Translations under genes and position numbers: made by a program
Notes under the pieces: model-generated
Databases searched by the model: none
The model's input: only the letters and a program-made list of their open reading frames with translations
What the model was told of the DNA's origin: nothing
In this document: positions 51,038 through 59,880 of the stretch, one piece after another
How positions within the stretch are numbered: the first letter of the stretch is position 1
Layout of the letters: every line of letters begins with the position of its first letter
NCBI GenBank assembly: GCA_934725685.1
Contig: CAKVBX010000001.1
Location: 27,869-91,868, forward strand
DNA: 64,000 bases
Direction: 5' to 3'
Source: an uncultured Bacilli bacterium
GTDB taxonomy: Bacteria; Bacillota_I; Bacilli_A; RFN20; CAG-288

Positions 51038-52687
51038 TTATTCTGCTTTTTCGGCAGAAATCATTCTCTCTGGCGCATCGACAGCGATGAGATGGAGTGC
51101 AGAGGCAAGGACATCCCTGCATGCTTCCACAAGGCCAAGTCTCTGCTTCGTGAGCTCCGGATTCATAGCATCGATGACACGACACTTGGTATAGAACTCG
51201 TTGATGGACTGTGCGAGCGAATGGATATAGTTAGTAACTTTATAGGGTTCGTTCTCCGTCGTCGCAGCCTTGATGACATCGGAATATCCCTTGAGAAGGA
51301 TGAGCAGATTCTTCTCGGATTCGCTGACTAAGAGGGAGGAGGAGTAATCGACCGGATAAAAGTCCTTGGCATTCTTCATGATACCGCAGAGACGGGCGTG
51401 CGTATACTGGGCATAATAGACCGGATTCTCACTGCCGAGAGTCTTAGCAAGATCGATATCGAAATCGAGATGAGAAGTTCCGCTTCTGGAAACGAAGAAG
51501 TAACGGACAGCATCGACACCGACTTCTTCGACAAGTTCCTTCATGGAAATGGCATTTCCGGTTCTCTTACTCATCTTGAACTCTTCTCCGTTCTTGAAGA
51601 GACGGACCATCTGAACCAAGCAGACATGAAGAGCATCCGGATTGTGTCCGAGGTCTTTCTGGGAAGATTTCAGACGGGTGATATAGCCGTGGTGATCAGC
51701 ACCGAACATATCGATGAGCAAATTGAAGCCACGATTGAACTTATCGTTGTGATAGGCAATATCCGGAAGGAGATAGGTGTAGTTTCCGTCGCTCTTGACG
51801 AGAACACGGTTCTTGTCATCGCCGTCCTTCTTGGTATCGAGCCAGAGGGCACCTTCTTCTTCGAAGCAGAATGGTTTGAGCCTCTCGAGAACCATCTCGA
51901 CATCACCTCTCTCACGGATTGCCTTTTCCGAAGTGTAGACATCCTGATCGACACGGAAATCATGAAGATCCTTCTTGATGGCATCAAGGAGTTTCTTGCC
52001 GCCGAACTTTTTGAAATCCTCAAGATGTTCTTCCGGATTGGCAAGATAGCTGTCTCCAACCTTTTCCTTGAGTTCCTTGGCAAGTGCAATAATCTCCGGA
52101 CCATGATATCCATCTTCCGGCATCTCTTTGCTGACGCCGAACTCTTCGAGATAACGCACCATCAGGGATTCGGCAAGGTGGTCCATCTGGACACCGGCAT
52201 CATTGACATAGTATTCTCTGGTGACCTCATAACCGGCTTTCTTGTAAAGCCTGGCAAGGCAGTCTCCCAAGGCTGCGCCTCTGGCATGGCCGAGATGGAG
52301 CGTTCCTGTCGGGTTGGCAGAGACATATTCGATATTGACCTTGATACCGTTACCGAGTGTCAGGTTGCCGTAATGTTCCGGATCCGAGACAATCGTCTTG
52401 ATGATAGAACCGAGCTCATCCTGTTTCAGGAAGAAATTGAGAAAGCCAGGTCTCACCGCCTCAATGTGATCGACACCATCAAGATGGAAATGGCTGATGA
52501 TGTCCGTCGCCAAATCGAGCGGATTCTTGTGGAACACCTTCGCTTTTCTCATTGCGAGATTCGAGGTATAGTCACCATGTTCTCTCGTGTCGGAAGGAGT
52601 GAGGACGATTTCCTTGTCCTCCACAGTCACACCGAGTTCCTCGATGGCTTTTTTGAGTTCATCTTTGATTTTCTGTTGAATATCCAT
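51038..52687 (-). CDS. argS: Arginyl-tRNA synthetase
   Basis: 549 residues, class I. The HIGH motif is HLGHARGA within SANPTGTLHLGHARGAALGD, and the KMSKS-like loop is MSKRTGN. The N-terminal Add-1 domain and the C-terminal DALR anticodon domain are present. GAGGTGA precedes ATG; ispF lies 11 bases upstream, so they share a transcript. No T-box leader is seen. Confidence 0.96.
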   Translation of the reverse strand: MDIQQKIKDELKKAIEELGVTVEDKEIVLTPSDTREHGDYTSNLAMRKAKVFHKNPLDLATDIISHFHLDGVDHIEAVRPGFLNFFLKQDELGSIIKTIVSDPEHYGNLTLGNGIKVNIEYVSANPTGTLHLGHARGAALGDCLARLYKKAGYEVTREYYVNDAGVQMDHLAESLMVRYLEEFGVSKEMPEDGYHGPEIIALAKELKEKVGDSYLANPEEHLEDFKKFGGKKLLDAIKKDLHDFRVDQDVYTSEKAIRERGDVEMVLERLKPFCFEEEGALWLDTKKDGDDKNRVLVKSDGNYTYLLPDIAYHNDKFNRGFNLLIDMFGADHHGYITRLKSSQKDLGHNPDALHVCLVQMVRLFKNGEEFKMSKRTGNAISMKELVEEVGVDAVRYFFVSRSGTSHLDFDIDLAKTLGSENPVYYAQYTHARLCGIMKNAKDFYPVDYSSSLLVSESEKNLLILLKGYSDVIKAATTENEPYKVTNYIHSLAQSINEFYTKCRVIDAMNPELTKQRLGLVEACRDVLASALHLIAVDAPERMISAEKAE

Positions 52688-52698
52688 TTTGTGTCACC

Positions 52699-53181
52699 TC
52701 ACATTTTGATAAGACATACCTGAGAGAGCACCGCTATGGCCTCTCCGTTTCCGATGGCATCCATTCCTTCTTTCGTATTGGCGTGGATGGCAATCCGATT
52801 TTCCTCAATCCCCAGTTCTTCCGAAAGCTTCTTTCTGATCTGGGCTTTATATGGTTTCATCCGGACTTTTTCCAACACGATGGCAATGACAACGTTTGAG
52901 ATTGTGAAGTTCTCTTTTCTTAGTTCGGAAAGCGCAAAGTGTAGAATCTCACGGCTATCCATGTTATCCGTTTTTGCACTGCCATCCGGGAAATACGTTC
53001 CGATATCCTCTTTCCCAAGTGCGGAAAGTAATGCATTGCTCAGGGAATGATAGAGGCAGTCTCCATCGGAATGAGCAATCACCTTACCTTTCGGAAGGAC
53101 GACGCCGGCAAGGCGGAAGTCTTTTCCGTCTCCTTCCGTCAAACGATGGATGTCATAGCCAAGTCCGGTTCTGATATCCAT
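52699..53181 (-). CDS. ispF: 2-C-methyl-D-erythritol 2,4-cyclodiphosphate synthase
   Basis: 160-residue zinc enzyme of the MEP isoprenoid pathway. GYDIHRL and AHSDGDCLYHSLSNALLSA give the metal ligands, followed by DIGTYFPD. It begins 2 bases after ychF without its own strong ribosome site, so translation is probably coupled. The partner step ispD is at 30303-30992. Confidence 0.95.
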   Translation of the reverse strand: MDIRTGLGYDIHRLTEGDGKDFRLAGVVLPKGKVIAHSDGDCLYHSLSNALLSALGKEDIGTYFPDGSAKTDNMDSREILHFALSELRKENFTISNVVIAIVLEKVRMKPYKAQIRKKLSEELGIEENRIAIHANTKEGMDAIGNGEAIAVLSQVCLIKM

Positions 53182-53183
53182 GA

Positions 53184-54299
53184 TTATTTTTTCTTTGCGG
53201 CAGAACGGATGAAGAGGATATCGCCATCCTTGACGATGTAATCCTTTCCGACAGTCATCATCTTTCCGGCTTCCTTGACGGCAAGTTCACTTCCGTAGGT
53301 GATGAGGTCATCATAGGAATAGACCTCCGCCTTGAGGAAGAACTTCTGGAAATCCGTATGGATGACACCGGCACATTCCGGAGCCGTATAACCTTCGTGG
53401 AAAGTCCAGGCACGGACTTCATCTTCTCCACCGGTGAAGAAAGTGCGCAATCCTAAGATATGGTAAGCAGCAAACGTGACCTTGTCGAGACCGGTCTGTG
53501 TCGTACCGAGACTCTCGAGATAATCCTTTCTGTCCTCAGCGGAAACACGGGAAAGTTCCTCTTCGATTTTCGCAGAGACCGGAATGCATTCCGCATGATT
53601 CTCCTCGGCGAATTTCTTCAGCTTGGCGAAATACGGATTGGCATCCGGATCGGCATAGCTTTCCTCATCGACATTGCCGACATAAATGACCGGCTTCATC
53701 GTAATCAGGTTGAAAGACTTTGCGATCTCAGCCTCTTCCATGGAGAGGGGGATGTCTCTGGCCATCTTTTCGTTCTGCATGCCATCGATCAGTTTATGGA
53801 GAGCAGAAACCTCAATGAGGGACATCTTATCCTTCGTGGTGAGGGCCTTTCTTTCCACCTTTTCCAAGCGCTTGGTCATGACATCGATATCGGAGAGCAT
53901 CAGTTCAAGATTGACTTCCATCGCATCTGCGACCGGATCGACTGCTCTGCCATTGTAAGTGAGAATCTCACTGGAATCGAAGCAACGTACGACATGGATG
54001 ATGGCATCCGTGTTCCGGATGTTTCCTAAAAACTGGTTACCGAGTCCTTCGCCTTTGCTGGCACCTTTGATAAGTCCTGCGATGTCCGTGAATTCAAAGG
54101 TGGCACGGACGGTCTTCTTCGGATGGAAGATGTTGACGAGCGCATCGACTCTGCTGTCATTAACTTCCACGACGCCTGTGTTGGGGTTGATGGTGGCAAA
54201 AGGATAGTTCTCTGCGAGAATATCACTGTTGGTAATAGCGTTGAAAAGCGTAGATTTTCCGACATTCGGCAAACCGACAATACCTGCTGTTAAACTCAT
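53184..54299 (-). CDS. ychF: Ribosome-associated ATPase YchF/OLA1
   Basis: 371 residues. P-loop GLPNVGKS at about 8-15, DIAGLIKGASKGEGLGNQFL, and a NVDE motif (VGNVDEESY) in place of NKxD, the change that gives YchF its ATP preference. The C-terminal TGS-like domain ends the protein (WTFHEGYTAPECAGVIHTDF). First of a ychF-ispF-argS-rpoE run. Confidence 0.95.
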   Translation of the reverse strand: MSLTAGIVGLPNVGKSTLFNAITNSDILAENYPFATINPNTGVVEVNDSRVDALVNIFHPKKTVRATFEFTDIAGLIKGASKGEGLGNQFLGNIRNTDAIIHVVRCFDSSEILTYNGRAVDPVADAMEVNLELMLSDIDVMTKRLEKVERKALTTKDKMSLIEVSALHKLIDGMQNEKMARDIPLSMEEAEIAKSFNLITMKPVIYVGNVDEESYADPDANPYFAKLKKFAEENHAECIPVSAKIEEELSRVSAEDRKDYLESLGTTQTGLDKVTFAAYHILGLRTFFTGGEDEVRAWTFHEGYTAPECAGVIHTDFQKFFLKAEVYSYDDLITYGSELAVKEAGKMMTVGKDYIVKDGDILFIRSAAKKK

Positions 54300-54379
54300 A
54301 TTCGTTCACACTTTCTTGGATTAATTCAAAAACCCAGTTATTATATTAAATATTGGGTTATAAGTAAAACATTTGTGGT

Positions 54380-56302
54380 CTAGCGATAGACAAAAATGGT
54401 TGCATTCTCACTTGGAACTTCTTCGATTATTTTTTCGCTACCACCGGAAACGATAGTCAGATAATCATAGGCACCGAGAAGTGCGCTGATTTCCTTAGAA
54501 GAAGAGAAAGAAGTTCCTGATAAGGCTGAAGCTTTTCCGATTGTTTCCGAAGAGGACTTCTCGACAAAAGTGAGAGAAACTGCCTTCGTCATTTTCCGAT
54601 ACAGCGTTCTTTCCACTTTCGCCTCATGGGAAGAAGCGAGGGAAACCGGAAGGATTACTTTTTCACTTAGACTTTCGTCAGCATAGAAGCCGTCGAAGAG
54701 ATAATCACTTCCATCGACGGTGGCTTTTTCGGTATAACTACTCATAAATGTCTCTGTGAGTGTCTGACCGACAGGGAGATAGAAAGCGGTCTCTTCTCCC
54801 ATCAAGGAAACATAGGAAGAAGTCGGATTATAGTAACTTTGGATAGTAACCCTAGGAAGGTAATCCAGCTCAAGATAAAGTACCATATCATAGGAAGGCA
54901 TCTTATCTCCGGTGAAATCGGTTTTCTTTCCGTCATTCAGCATATAGAAGCGGGAAGCTGTAATCGATTCATCAATGACACTGGCCTTTGCAGAGGCGAG
55001 AGTTTCCTCAATAGAAGCCCCTTCCTGATAGAAGGCAGTAATCGTGGAATTCTGTTTTCCTTCATAACCAGTCGGATAATCGAAATGCAGCGTCAGAGTG
55101 GGATAGCTAGAATAGGTGGCAGTCAATGTGACATCGTGTGAAGGAAGGGCATCACGGATGACATTGAAATCCTTTCCATCCAATTGATAGCCAAGGAATG
55201 TCATATTCGATGCCTGCGGGATATGGGCCTTATAGAATTCTTCTCCTAAAACATCACCGGCATAATAGATATCTGAATAGGTATCGCTGTTTTTTCCGTT
55301 GACCGTTCCGCTCTGATAATCCATCGTCACGGAGATTCTGTCGTCCCAGCCGAGATAGAGATCGACATTGTCGTCAACGATTTCAGAATCCAAGCTGAAA
55401 CGTGTCTTCATGGCACTGTCAAGATAAAGTCCATTGAATCGTTTCGTATGTTCATGATTATAGAAGTGTGACACATCAGTAGCATTGAAATCCATACCGG
55501 TCTTGGTATAGATTTCCGAGATCAGTTTCTTAGAGATATTTCCTTTTCCCTGGAAGACAGAATCTTCAACGCCTTCGAGATTATAGTGAATTGTGACAGT
55601 GGGATCCTCAATCCATTTGGCATAAAGAGTAAAGGAGTTGTCCTCGGAAATCGGGAAGCACATATTGTCTGTTCCAAAGGAACGCTCGAAAAGATACTCG
55701 CCGACTTCTCCGGCAGAATTCAGGGAATAATGTTTCTGACCGTTTTCATCGGAAACACCGACAAGCGGATATTTCGTATACCAACCATCAAAGGTAAGAT
55801 GCGAATCCTCAGAGAGTTTCTCTACGGTCGGCAGATAATCCGTCGAAAGAAGCTTCTTGGAAGCATAACCATTCAGCTGATTGTCATGAAAGGAAGCAGC
55901 ATCCACTTTAGGAGCCACAAGTCCCATCAGGCCATCGCCTTTGTTCAAATCAAAAGTGATAGTGGAAAGTGGTTCGAAATAAGCATAGAAGGTATCCGTG
56001 ACATAGGGATAAAAATAATATGATTTTCCGTCCTTGTAGGTCCTTTTATTGATGACACGATAAGAGCCATCCTTCGATTTTTCCCTCCAACCGACAAAGT
56101 AGTAACCTTCTTTGACGGGATCCGGAATTTCAGTCAAAATCGGAGTACCACTTTCTCCTTCCAATGATGTTGTACCAAAATCACTCGGAAAAATACCGCC
56201 GTCAAGTTCAAAAAGAATACGCCCCGTCATTTTGTTCCCGCACGAAATGAGGGAGGAAAGGAAGAAAAGCGATGCGGTAATACCAATGCATTTGTTCTTC
56301 AT
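54380..56302 (-). CDS. Lipoprotein with InlB/Flg_new-type repeats
   Basis: 640 residues. Lipobox SLISC sets the lipidated Cys at 21. The extracellular part holds about six to eight degenerate repeats of the Listeria-Bacteroides (Flg_new) type, each with F(D/N)GWY or FxGxxxD and ending in a TLYAxW-like strand (for example YYFVGWREKSKDG, FDGWYTK, FTLYAKW, FNGLYLDSAM, FDGFYADES). Such repeats are adhesive or structural modules. There is no ribosome site: a perfect TATAAT ends 9 bases before ATG 56302. Confidence 0.85.
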   Translation of the reverse strand: MKNKCIGITASLFFLSSLISCGNKMTGRILFELDGGIFPSDFGTTSLEGESGTPILTEIPDPVKEGYYFVGWREKSKDGSYRVINKRTYKDGKSYYFYPYVTDTFYAYFEPLSTITFDLNKGDGLMGLVAPKVDAASFHDNQLNGYASKKLLSTDYLPTVEKLSEDSHLTFDGWYTKYPLVGVSDENGQKHYSLNSAGEVGEYLFERSFGTDNMCFPISEDNSFTLYAKWIEDPTVTIHYNLEGVEDSVFQGKGNISKKLISEIYTKTGMDFNATDVSHFYNHEHTKRFNGLYLDSAMKTRFSLDSEIVDDNVDLYLGWDDRISVTMDYQSGTVNGKNSDTYSDIYYAGDVLGEEFYKAHIPQASNMTFLGYQLDGKDFNVIRDALPSHDVTLTATYSSYPTLTLHFDYPTGYEGKQNSTITAFYQEGASIEETLASAKASVIDESITASRFYMLNDGKKTDFTGDKMPSYDMVLYLELDYLPRVTIQSYYNPTSSYVSLMGEETAFYLPVGQTLTETFMSSYTEKATVDGSDYLFDGFYADESLSEKVILPVSLASSHEAKVERTLYRKMTKAVSLTFVEKSSSETIGKASALSGTSFSSSKEISALLGAYDYLTIVSGGSEKIIEEVPSENATIFVYR

Positions 56303-56311
56303 AGTGTCTAC

Positions 56312-56317
56312 ATTATA
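56312..56317 (-). promoter_or_regulatory. -10 box directly before the repeat lipoprotein
   Basis: Minus-strand TATAAT with only GTAGACACT between it and ATG. The -35 zone is the T-run of the pnp terminator. The expected leader is 2-3 bases. Confidence 0.6.
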
Positions 56318-56333
56318 GCGTATTGATTGTTCA

Positions 56334-56369
56334 GAAAAAAGAAAAGCCTGTCTTTTTCAAGACAGGCTT
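56334..56369 (-). terminator. Terminator of pnp
   Basis: Perfect 11-bp stem AAGCCTGTCTT/AAGACAGGCTT with a 4-base loop; the minus strand continues TTCTTTTTT. Confidence 0.9.
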
Positions 56370-56388
56370 AAGGTTTCACAGAGAAGAA

Positions 56389-58635
56389 TCAGTGACGATC
56401 GCGGCGGAATGGCTTATGATCGCCTCTGTTTCCGTCACGCGGACGGTCAGGTCTATCGACATACCCTTCCGGTTTCGGGAGGAACTCTCTATGAGAGATA
56501 TCGATTCTGCCCTGCGCATCGATGCCGGTGATGATGACCTTAAGGGTATCACCGAGGTGGCAGACATCCTCGACCTTCTCGACACGGTTCCAATCGAGTT
56601 TGGAAATGTGGCAGAGCGCATCAGTGTTTCCGTAAAGGTTGACGAAAGCACCATAAGACTCAATTCTGACAACCTTGCCATCGTAGATTTCACCGACTTC
56701 GGGAACCTTGGCGATGGACATGATCATGCCATAGGCTTTGTCAATCATATCCTGATGGACAGAATAGAGAATGACACGGCCATCATCGTTGATATCAATC
56801 TTGACATCTTTGTTGCATTCATCGATGATGCCATTGATGACCTTACCCTGGGAACCGATGACTTCACGAATCTTATCCGTAGCGATGTTGAATCTCTTCA
56901 TCTTGAGGGCGAACTCAGAGAGTTCAGTTCTCGGTTCCGGAATGGCAGCGAGCATGACATCGAGAATTTGCTTTCTGGCAGGCTTTGCCTGATAGAGAGC
57001 TTCACGCAAGATGTCCTTCGTGATACCGCGGATTTTAATATCCATCTGAAGAGCAGTGATGCCATTAGGAGTACCGGCGACCTTGAAGTCCATATCGCCA
57101 AGGTGGTCTTCCATACCCTGAATATCAGTAAGTATGGTGTAAGGATGATTGCCGTCGAGCGGACCGGAGGTGATAAGGCCCATGGCGATACCGGAGACCG
57201 GAGCCTTGAGCGGGACACCGGCATCCATCAAAGACATACAGGAAGCACAGATGGAAGCCTGAGAAGAAGAACCATTGGATTCGCAGACATCAGCGACGCA
57301 ACGGATGGTATACGGGAATTCCTCTTCGGAAGGGATGACATAGCTGAGGGCTCTTTCGCCAAGGTTGCCGTGACCGATTTCACGGCGGCCGGGAGTACCC
57401 ATTCTGCCAAGTTCACCGACAGAGAAAGGCGGGAAATTATAGTGATGCATCCATCTCTTGGAAGTATCACCAGTGATGTTGTCAAGAATCTGTGCATCAT
57501 CGAGAGAGCCTAACGTACAGGCGGAAATGACTTGGGTCTGACCACGGGTGAACATGGCAGAGCCATGGGCTCTGGGAAGAATGTGTACCTGAGCATCGAG
57601 CGGTCTGATTTCATCGATTTTTCTGCCGTCCGGTCTGACCTTATCGACCGTGATAAGTCTTCTGACCTCATTGCGGACGACAACTTCAAGAACTTCCTTG
57701 GCTTCGTTGACGGCAAGATCGTGAGCCTGCATGGTCTCATACTTCTCACCGGTGAGGAAATCAGCCTTGTCGACAAGGTCGATAACTTCCTTTTCGAGGG
57801 CATCAATGGTATTCTGTCTCTCCAGTTTGTCGAAGATTGAAACCGCTTTGATGATTCTGTTCTCAGTCGTCTCAGACTGGCCAGGAGCGATATAGTTGCG
57901 GCACTTTGCGGCAAAAGCTTCATCGATATGATAAATGTTGAGCGGGCGTTTTTCCTTGCCGACCTTGGCGACGATTTCCTTCTCGAAGGCGCAGAGCTTC
58001 TTGATGGCTTCATGACCGAACATGAGAGCATCGAGCATATCGTCTTCGCTGACTTCGTTGGCACCGGCTTCGACCATATTGATGGCAGCTTCAGTGCCGG
58101 CGACGGAAAGGTCAATATCAGACTGAGCCATCTGTTCGACAGTCGGGTTGATGACGAATTCACCATTGACTCTTCCGACATGGACACCGGCGATAGGGCC
58201 TTCAAAGGGAATATCGGAAATGCAGAGAGCTAAGGAAGCACCGAACATGGCGGACATATCCGTGCAGGCATCGGGATCGGCAGACATGACCGTGCAGGTG
58301 ACCTGGGTTTCATTGACATAGCCCTCGGGGAACATCGGGCGGATCGGGCGGTCAATAAGACGGGAAATAAGCGTCTCACGAGTAGACTGTCTTCCTTCTC
58401 TTCTGAGGAAGGATCCCGGAATCTTACCGGCAGCATACTGACGTTCGAAATAGTTGATGGTGAGGGGGAAGAAATCCTGGCCGAGCTTGGCTTCATGTGC
58501 GCCGCAGGCAGCACATAAGACGGCAGAATCGTTGAATCTGACAAAGACAGAACCGTCAGCCTGTTTTGCGATTTCTCCGGTTTCCACGGTGAGTGTCTTA
58601 CCATAGAAGTCCAGAGTGAACACTTCTTTTGACAT
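56389..58635 (-). CDS. pnp: Polyribonucleotide nucleotidyltransferase (PNPase)
   Basis: 3'-5' exoribonuclease that uses phosphate. The 748-residue protein has two RNase PH domains (about 1-230 and 310-545, with FFPLTINYFERQYAAGKIPGSFLRREGR and the GGRREIGHG-like GRREIGHGNLGERAL), a KH domain (GKVINGIIDEC) and an S1 domain (GEIYDGKVVRIESYGAFVNL). It ends in an Arg/Asp-rich tail (RPRDGNRGDHKPFRRDRH). GAGGT precedes ATG. Confidence 0.97.
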   Translation of the reverse strand: MSKEVFTLDFYGKTLTVETGEIAKQADGSVFVRFNDSAVLCAACGAHEAKLGQDFFPLTINYFERQYAAGKIPGSFLRREGRQSTRETLISRLIDRPIRPMFPEGYVNETQVTCTVMSADPDACTDMSAMFGASLALCISDIPFEGPIAGVHVGRVNGEFVINPTVEQMAQSDIDLSVAGTEAAINMVEAGANEVSEDDMLDALMFGHEAIKKLCAFEKEIVAKVGKEKRPLNIYHIDEAFAAKCRNYIAPGQSETTENRIIKAVSIFDKLERQNTIDALEKEVIDLVDKADFLTGEKYETMQAHDLAVNEAKEVLEVVVRNEVRRLITVDKVRPDGRKIDEIRPLDAQVHILPRAHGSAMFTRGQTQVISACTLGSLDDAQILDNITGDTSKRWMHHYNFPPFSVGELGRMGTPGRREIGHGNLGERALSYVIPSEEEFPYTIRCVADVCESNGSSSQASICASCMSLMDAGVPLKAPVSGIAMGLITSGPLDGNHPYTILTDIQGMEDHLGDMDFKVAGTPNGITALQMDIKIRGITKDILREALYQAKPARKQILDVMLAAIPEPRTELSEFALKMKRFNIATDKIREVIGSQGKVINGIIDECNKDVKIDINDDGRVILYSVHQDMIDKAYGMIMSIAKVPEVGEIYDGKVVRIESYGAFVNLYGNTDALCHISKLDWNRVEKVEDVCHLGDTLKVIITGIDAQGRIDISHREFLPKPEGYVDRPDRPRDGNRGDHKPFRRDRH

Positions 58636-58647
58636 TTGTTTTACCTC

Positions 58648-58676
58648 TTTATAAATAAATCACATTATTTTATCAA
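58648..58676 (-). promoter_or_regulatory. Probable promoter of pnp
   Basis: Minus-strand TTGATA (58671-58676), 17-base spacer, TATAAA (58648-58653). It is close to the start codon, so a second upstream promoter cannot be excluded. Confidence 0.45.
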
Positions 58677-58696
58677 AAAAGAGGCCCTATAGGGCC
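58675..58696 (-). terminator. Terminator of the glycosyltransferase gene
   Basis: GGCCC-TATA-GGGCC hairpin; the minus strand continues with TCTTTTTT. Confidence 0.82.
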
Positions 58697-58765
58697 AACA
58701 ATTTTCGTATCATGTCCGATCGATCAGCTCCAAAAATGACAACCTAAATGCAGAAAGAAAATTGT

Positions 58766-59803
58766 TTATGTGTTCTGATTATATTTTTCATATATTTTCC
58801 AATAATAATCTTTCCACATCTGATAGACAGCCTCTTCATTGTACTTTTTGCTGAGTTCCAAGGAGAGTTCTACCGATTTCCGGTAGAATGCTTCATTATC
58901 CTTCAGTTTCATCAGAAGTACATTGAATTCTTCCACTGTTTTTGCTCGATTATAGTCTCCGGGAAGAATCGGGCGATACTCCTGTAAATCACGGACAATG
59001 TAGGGAACAGAGGAAGAGCCCGCCTCCAGAAGCGCCATCGGGAACAGTTCGCTGTAGGAAGGGAGGACAAAAACATCGGCAAGATTATAGACTTCGTTCA
59101 TCCTATCTCTGTCCACAATGCCTAAGAATTTGAGATTTTTTCTCTTTTTATCCATCTCCGTTTTCAGTTGGCTGTATCCATCCGTAATGTTCTTAAAGGA
59201 AAAACCGCCGGCCCAGATGAAGTATTTATCCGGATTCTCTTCGCTCATCCGGATAAAATCAAGTACTCCTTTTCTCGTCTGTACCTGACCGACACCGAGG
59301 ATCACAAAAGCATCATCCGGAATTCCATATTCCTTTCTCAGCTCTTTCTTTCTGTCCTGTTCCATTGGATAAAACTGAGAAGAGGAAACAAAGTTGGGAA
59401 TATAGGAGATTCTCTCCTCCTTCAATCCATACTGAACCAGTTCCTTCTTGAACGAGGGATTGACGACCACAATTTCTTTCGCTTTTTTATAGAACGATAC
59501 GACATACTTCCGAAAAAGACGGAAAATCAGTTTCGGAAGACGGATGCTGCCTTCGAGCGTATCCGGCATGAAATGGACGAAACAGATTGTCGTCCTTTTC
59601 TTTTTCATCATGAAATAGAACGTGGGGTTGATGGAATGGACATGATAGAGATCCATCTTGGAAGAATGCCGGTTGAGATAGATTTCAAAATCACCCTTCC
59701 CATACTTCTCCATGAGAGACATCATTTCCAAATAAACACTTCCGACCCCTTGAGCCGGTGCGCTCGTCGCACGGGAGAGCATATCGATACGAAGCTTTTT
59801 CAT
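58766..59803 (-). CDS. Glycosyltransferase family 4, probable glycolipid synthase
   Basis: 345 residues with a GT-B fold. LYHVHSINPTFYFM and VHFMPDTLEGSIRLPK in the N-domain, then ILGVGQVQTRKGVLDFI and the donor-site LPSYSELFPMALLEAGSSSVPYI in the C-domain. It resembles the streptococcal CpoA-type enzymes that make glucosyl/galactosyl-diacylglycerol, the anchor of lipoteichoic acid; this assignment is from memory of the pattern and moderate. ATG 59803 has no ribosome site and a perfect TATAAT ends 6 bases upstream, so the message is probably leaderless. It is divergent from the peptidase operon. Confidence 0.85.
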   Translation of the reverse strand: MKKLRIDMLSRATSAPAQGVGSVYLEMMSLMEKYGKGDFEIYLNRHSSKMDLYHVHSINPTFYFMMKKKRTTICFVHFMPDTLEGSIRLPKLIFRLFRKYVVSFYKKAKEIVVVNPSFKKELVQYGLKEERISYIPNFVSSSQFYPMEQDRKKELRKEYGIPDDAFVILGVGQVQTRKGVLDFIRMSEENPDKYFIWAGGFSFKNITDGYSQLKTEMDKKRKNLKFLGIVDRDRMNEVYNLADVFVLPSYSELFPMALLEAGSSSVPYIVRDLQEYRPILPGDYNRAKTVEEFNVLLMKLKDNEAFYRKSVELSLELSKKYNEEAVYQMWKDYYWKIYEKYNQNT

Positions 59804-59809
59804 GACTTT

Positions 59810-59838
59810 ATTATAATGCTTCTTTCCCCTTGTGAAAA
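59810..59838 (-). promoter_or_regulatory. Promoter directly before the glycosyltransferase start codon
   Basis: Minus-strand TTTTCA (59833-59838), 17-base spacer, TATAAT (59810-59815), then AAAGTC and ATG. It overlaps the -35 box of the divergent promoter (59830-59835), so the two promoters should compete. Confidence 0.6.
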
Positions 59839-59858
59839 GGGAAGGAAATCGATAAGAT
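59830..59858 (+). promoter_or_regulatory. Promoter of the M32-M3 peptidase operon
   Basis: TTGTGA (59830-59835), 17-base spacer, TAAGAT (59853-59858), followed by GAAAGG before ATG 59881. Confidence 0.7.
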
Positions 59859-59880
59859 AGTGCAAGAAAGGCGAAAAACA

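Noticed and set aside
56323..57513. 396-codon open frame opposite pnp
   Set aside because: The antisense of a well-conserved PNPase. Long antisense frames are common here because of codon bias, and this one has no start signal.
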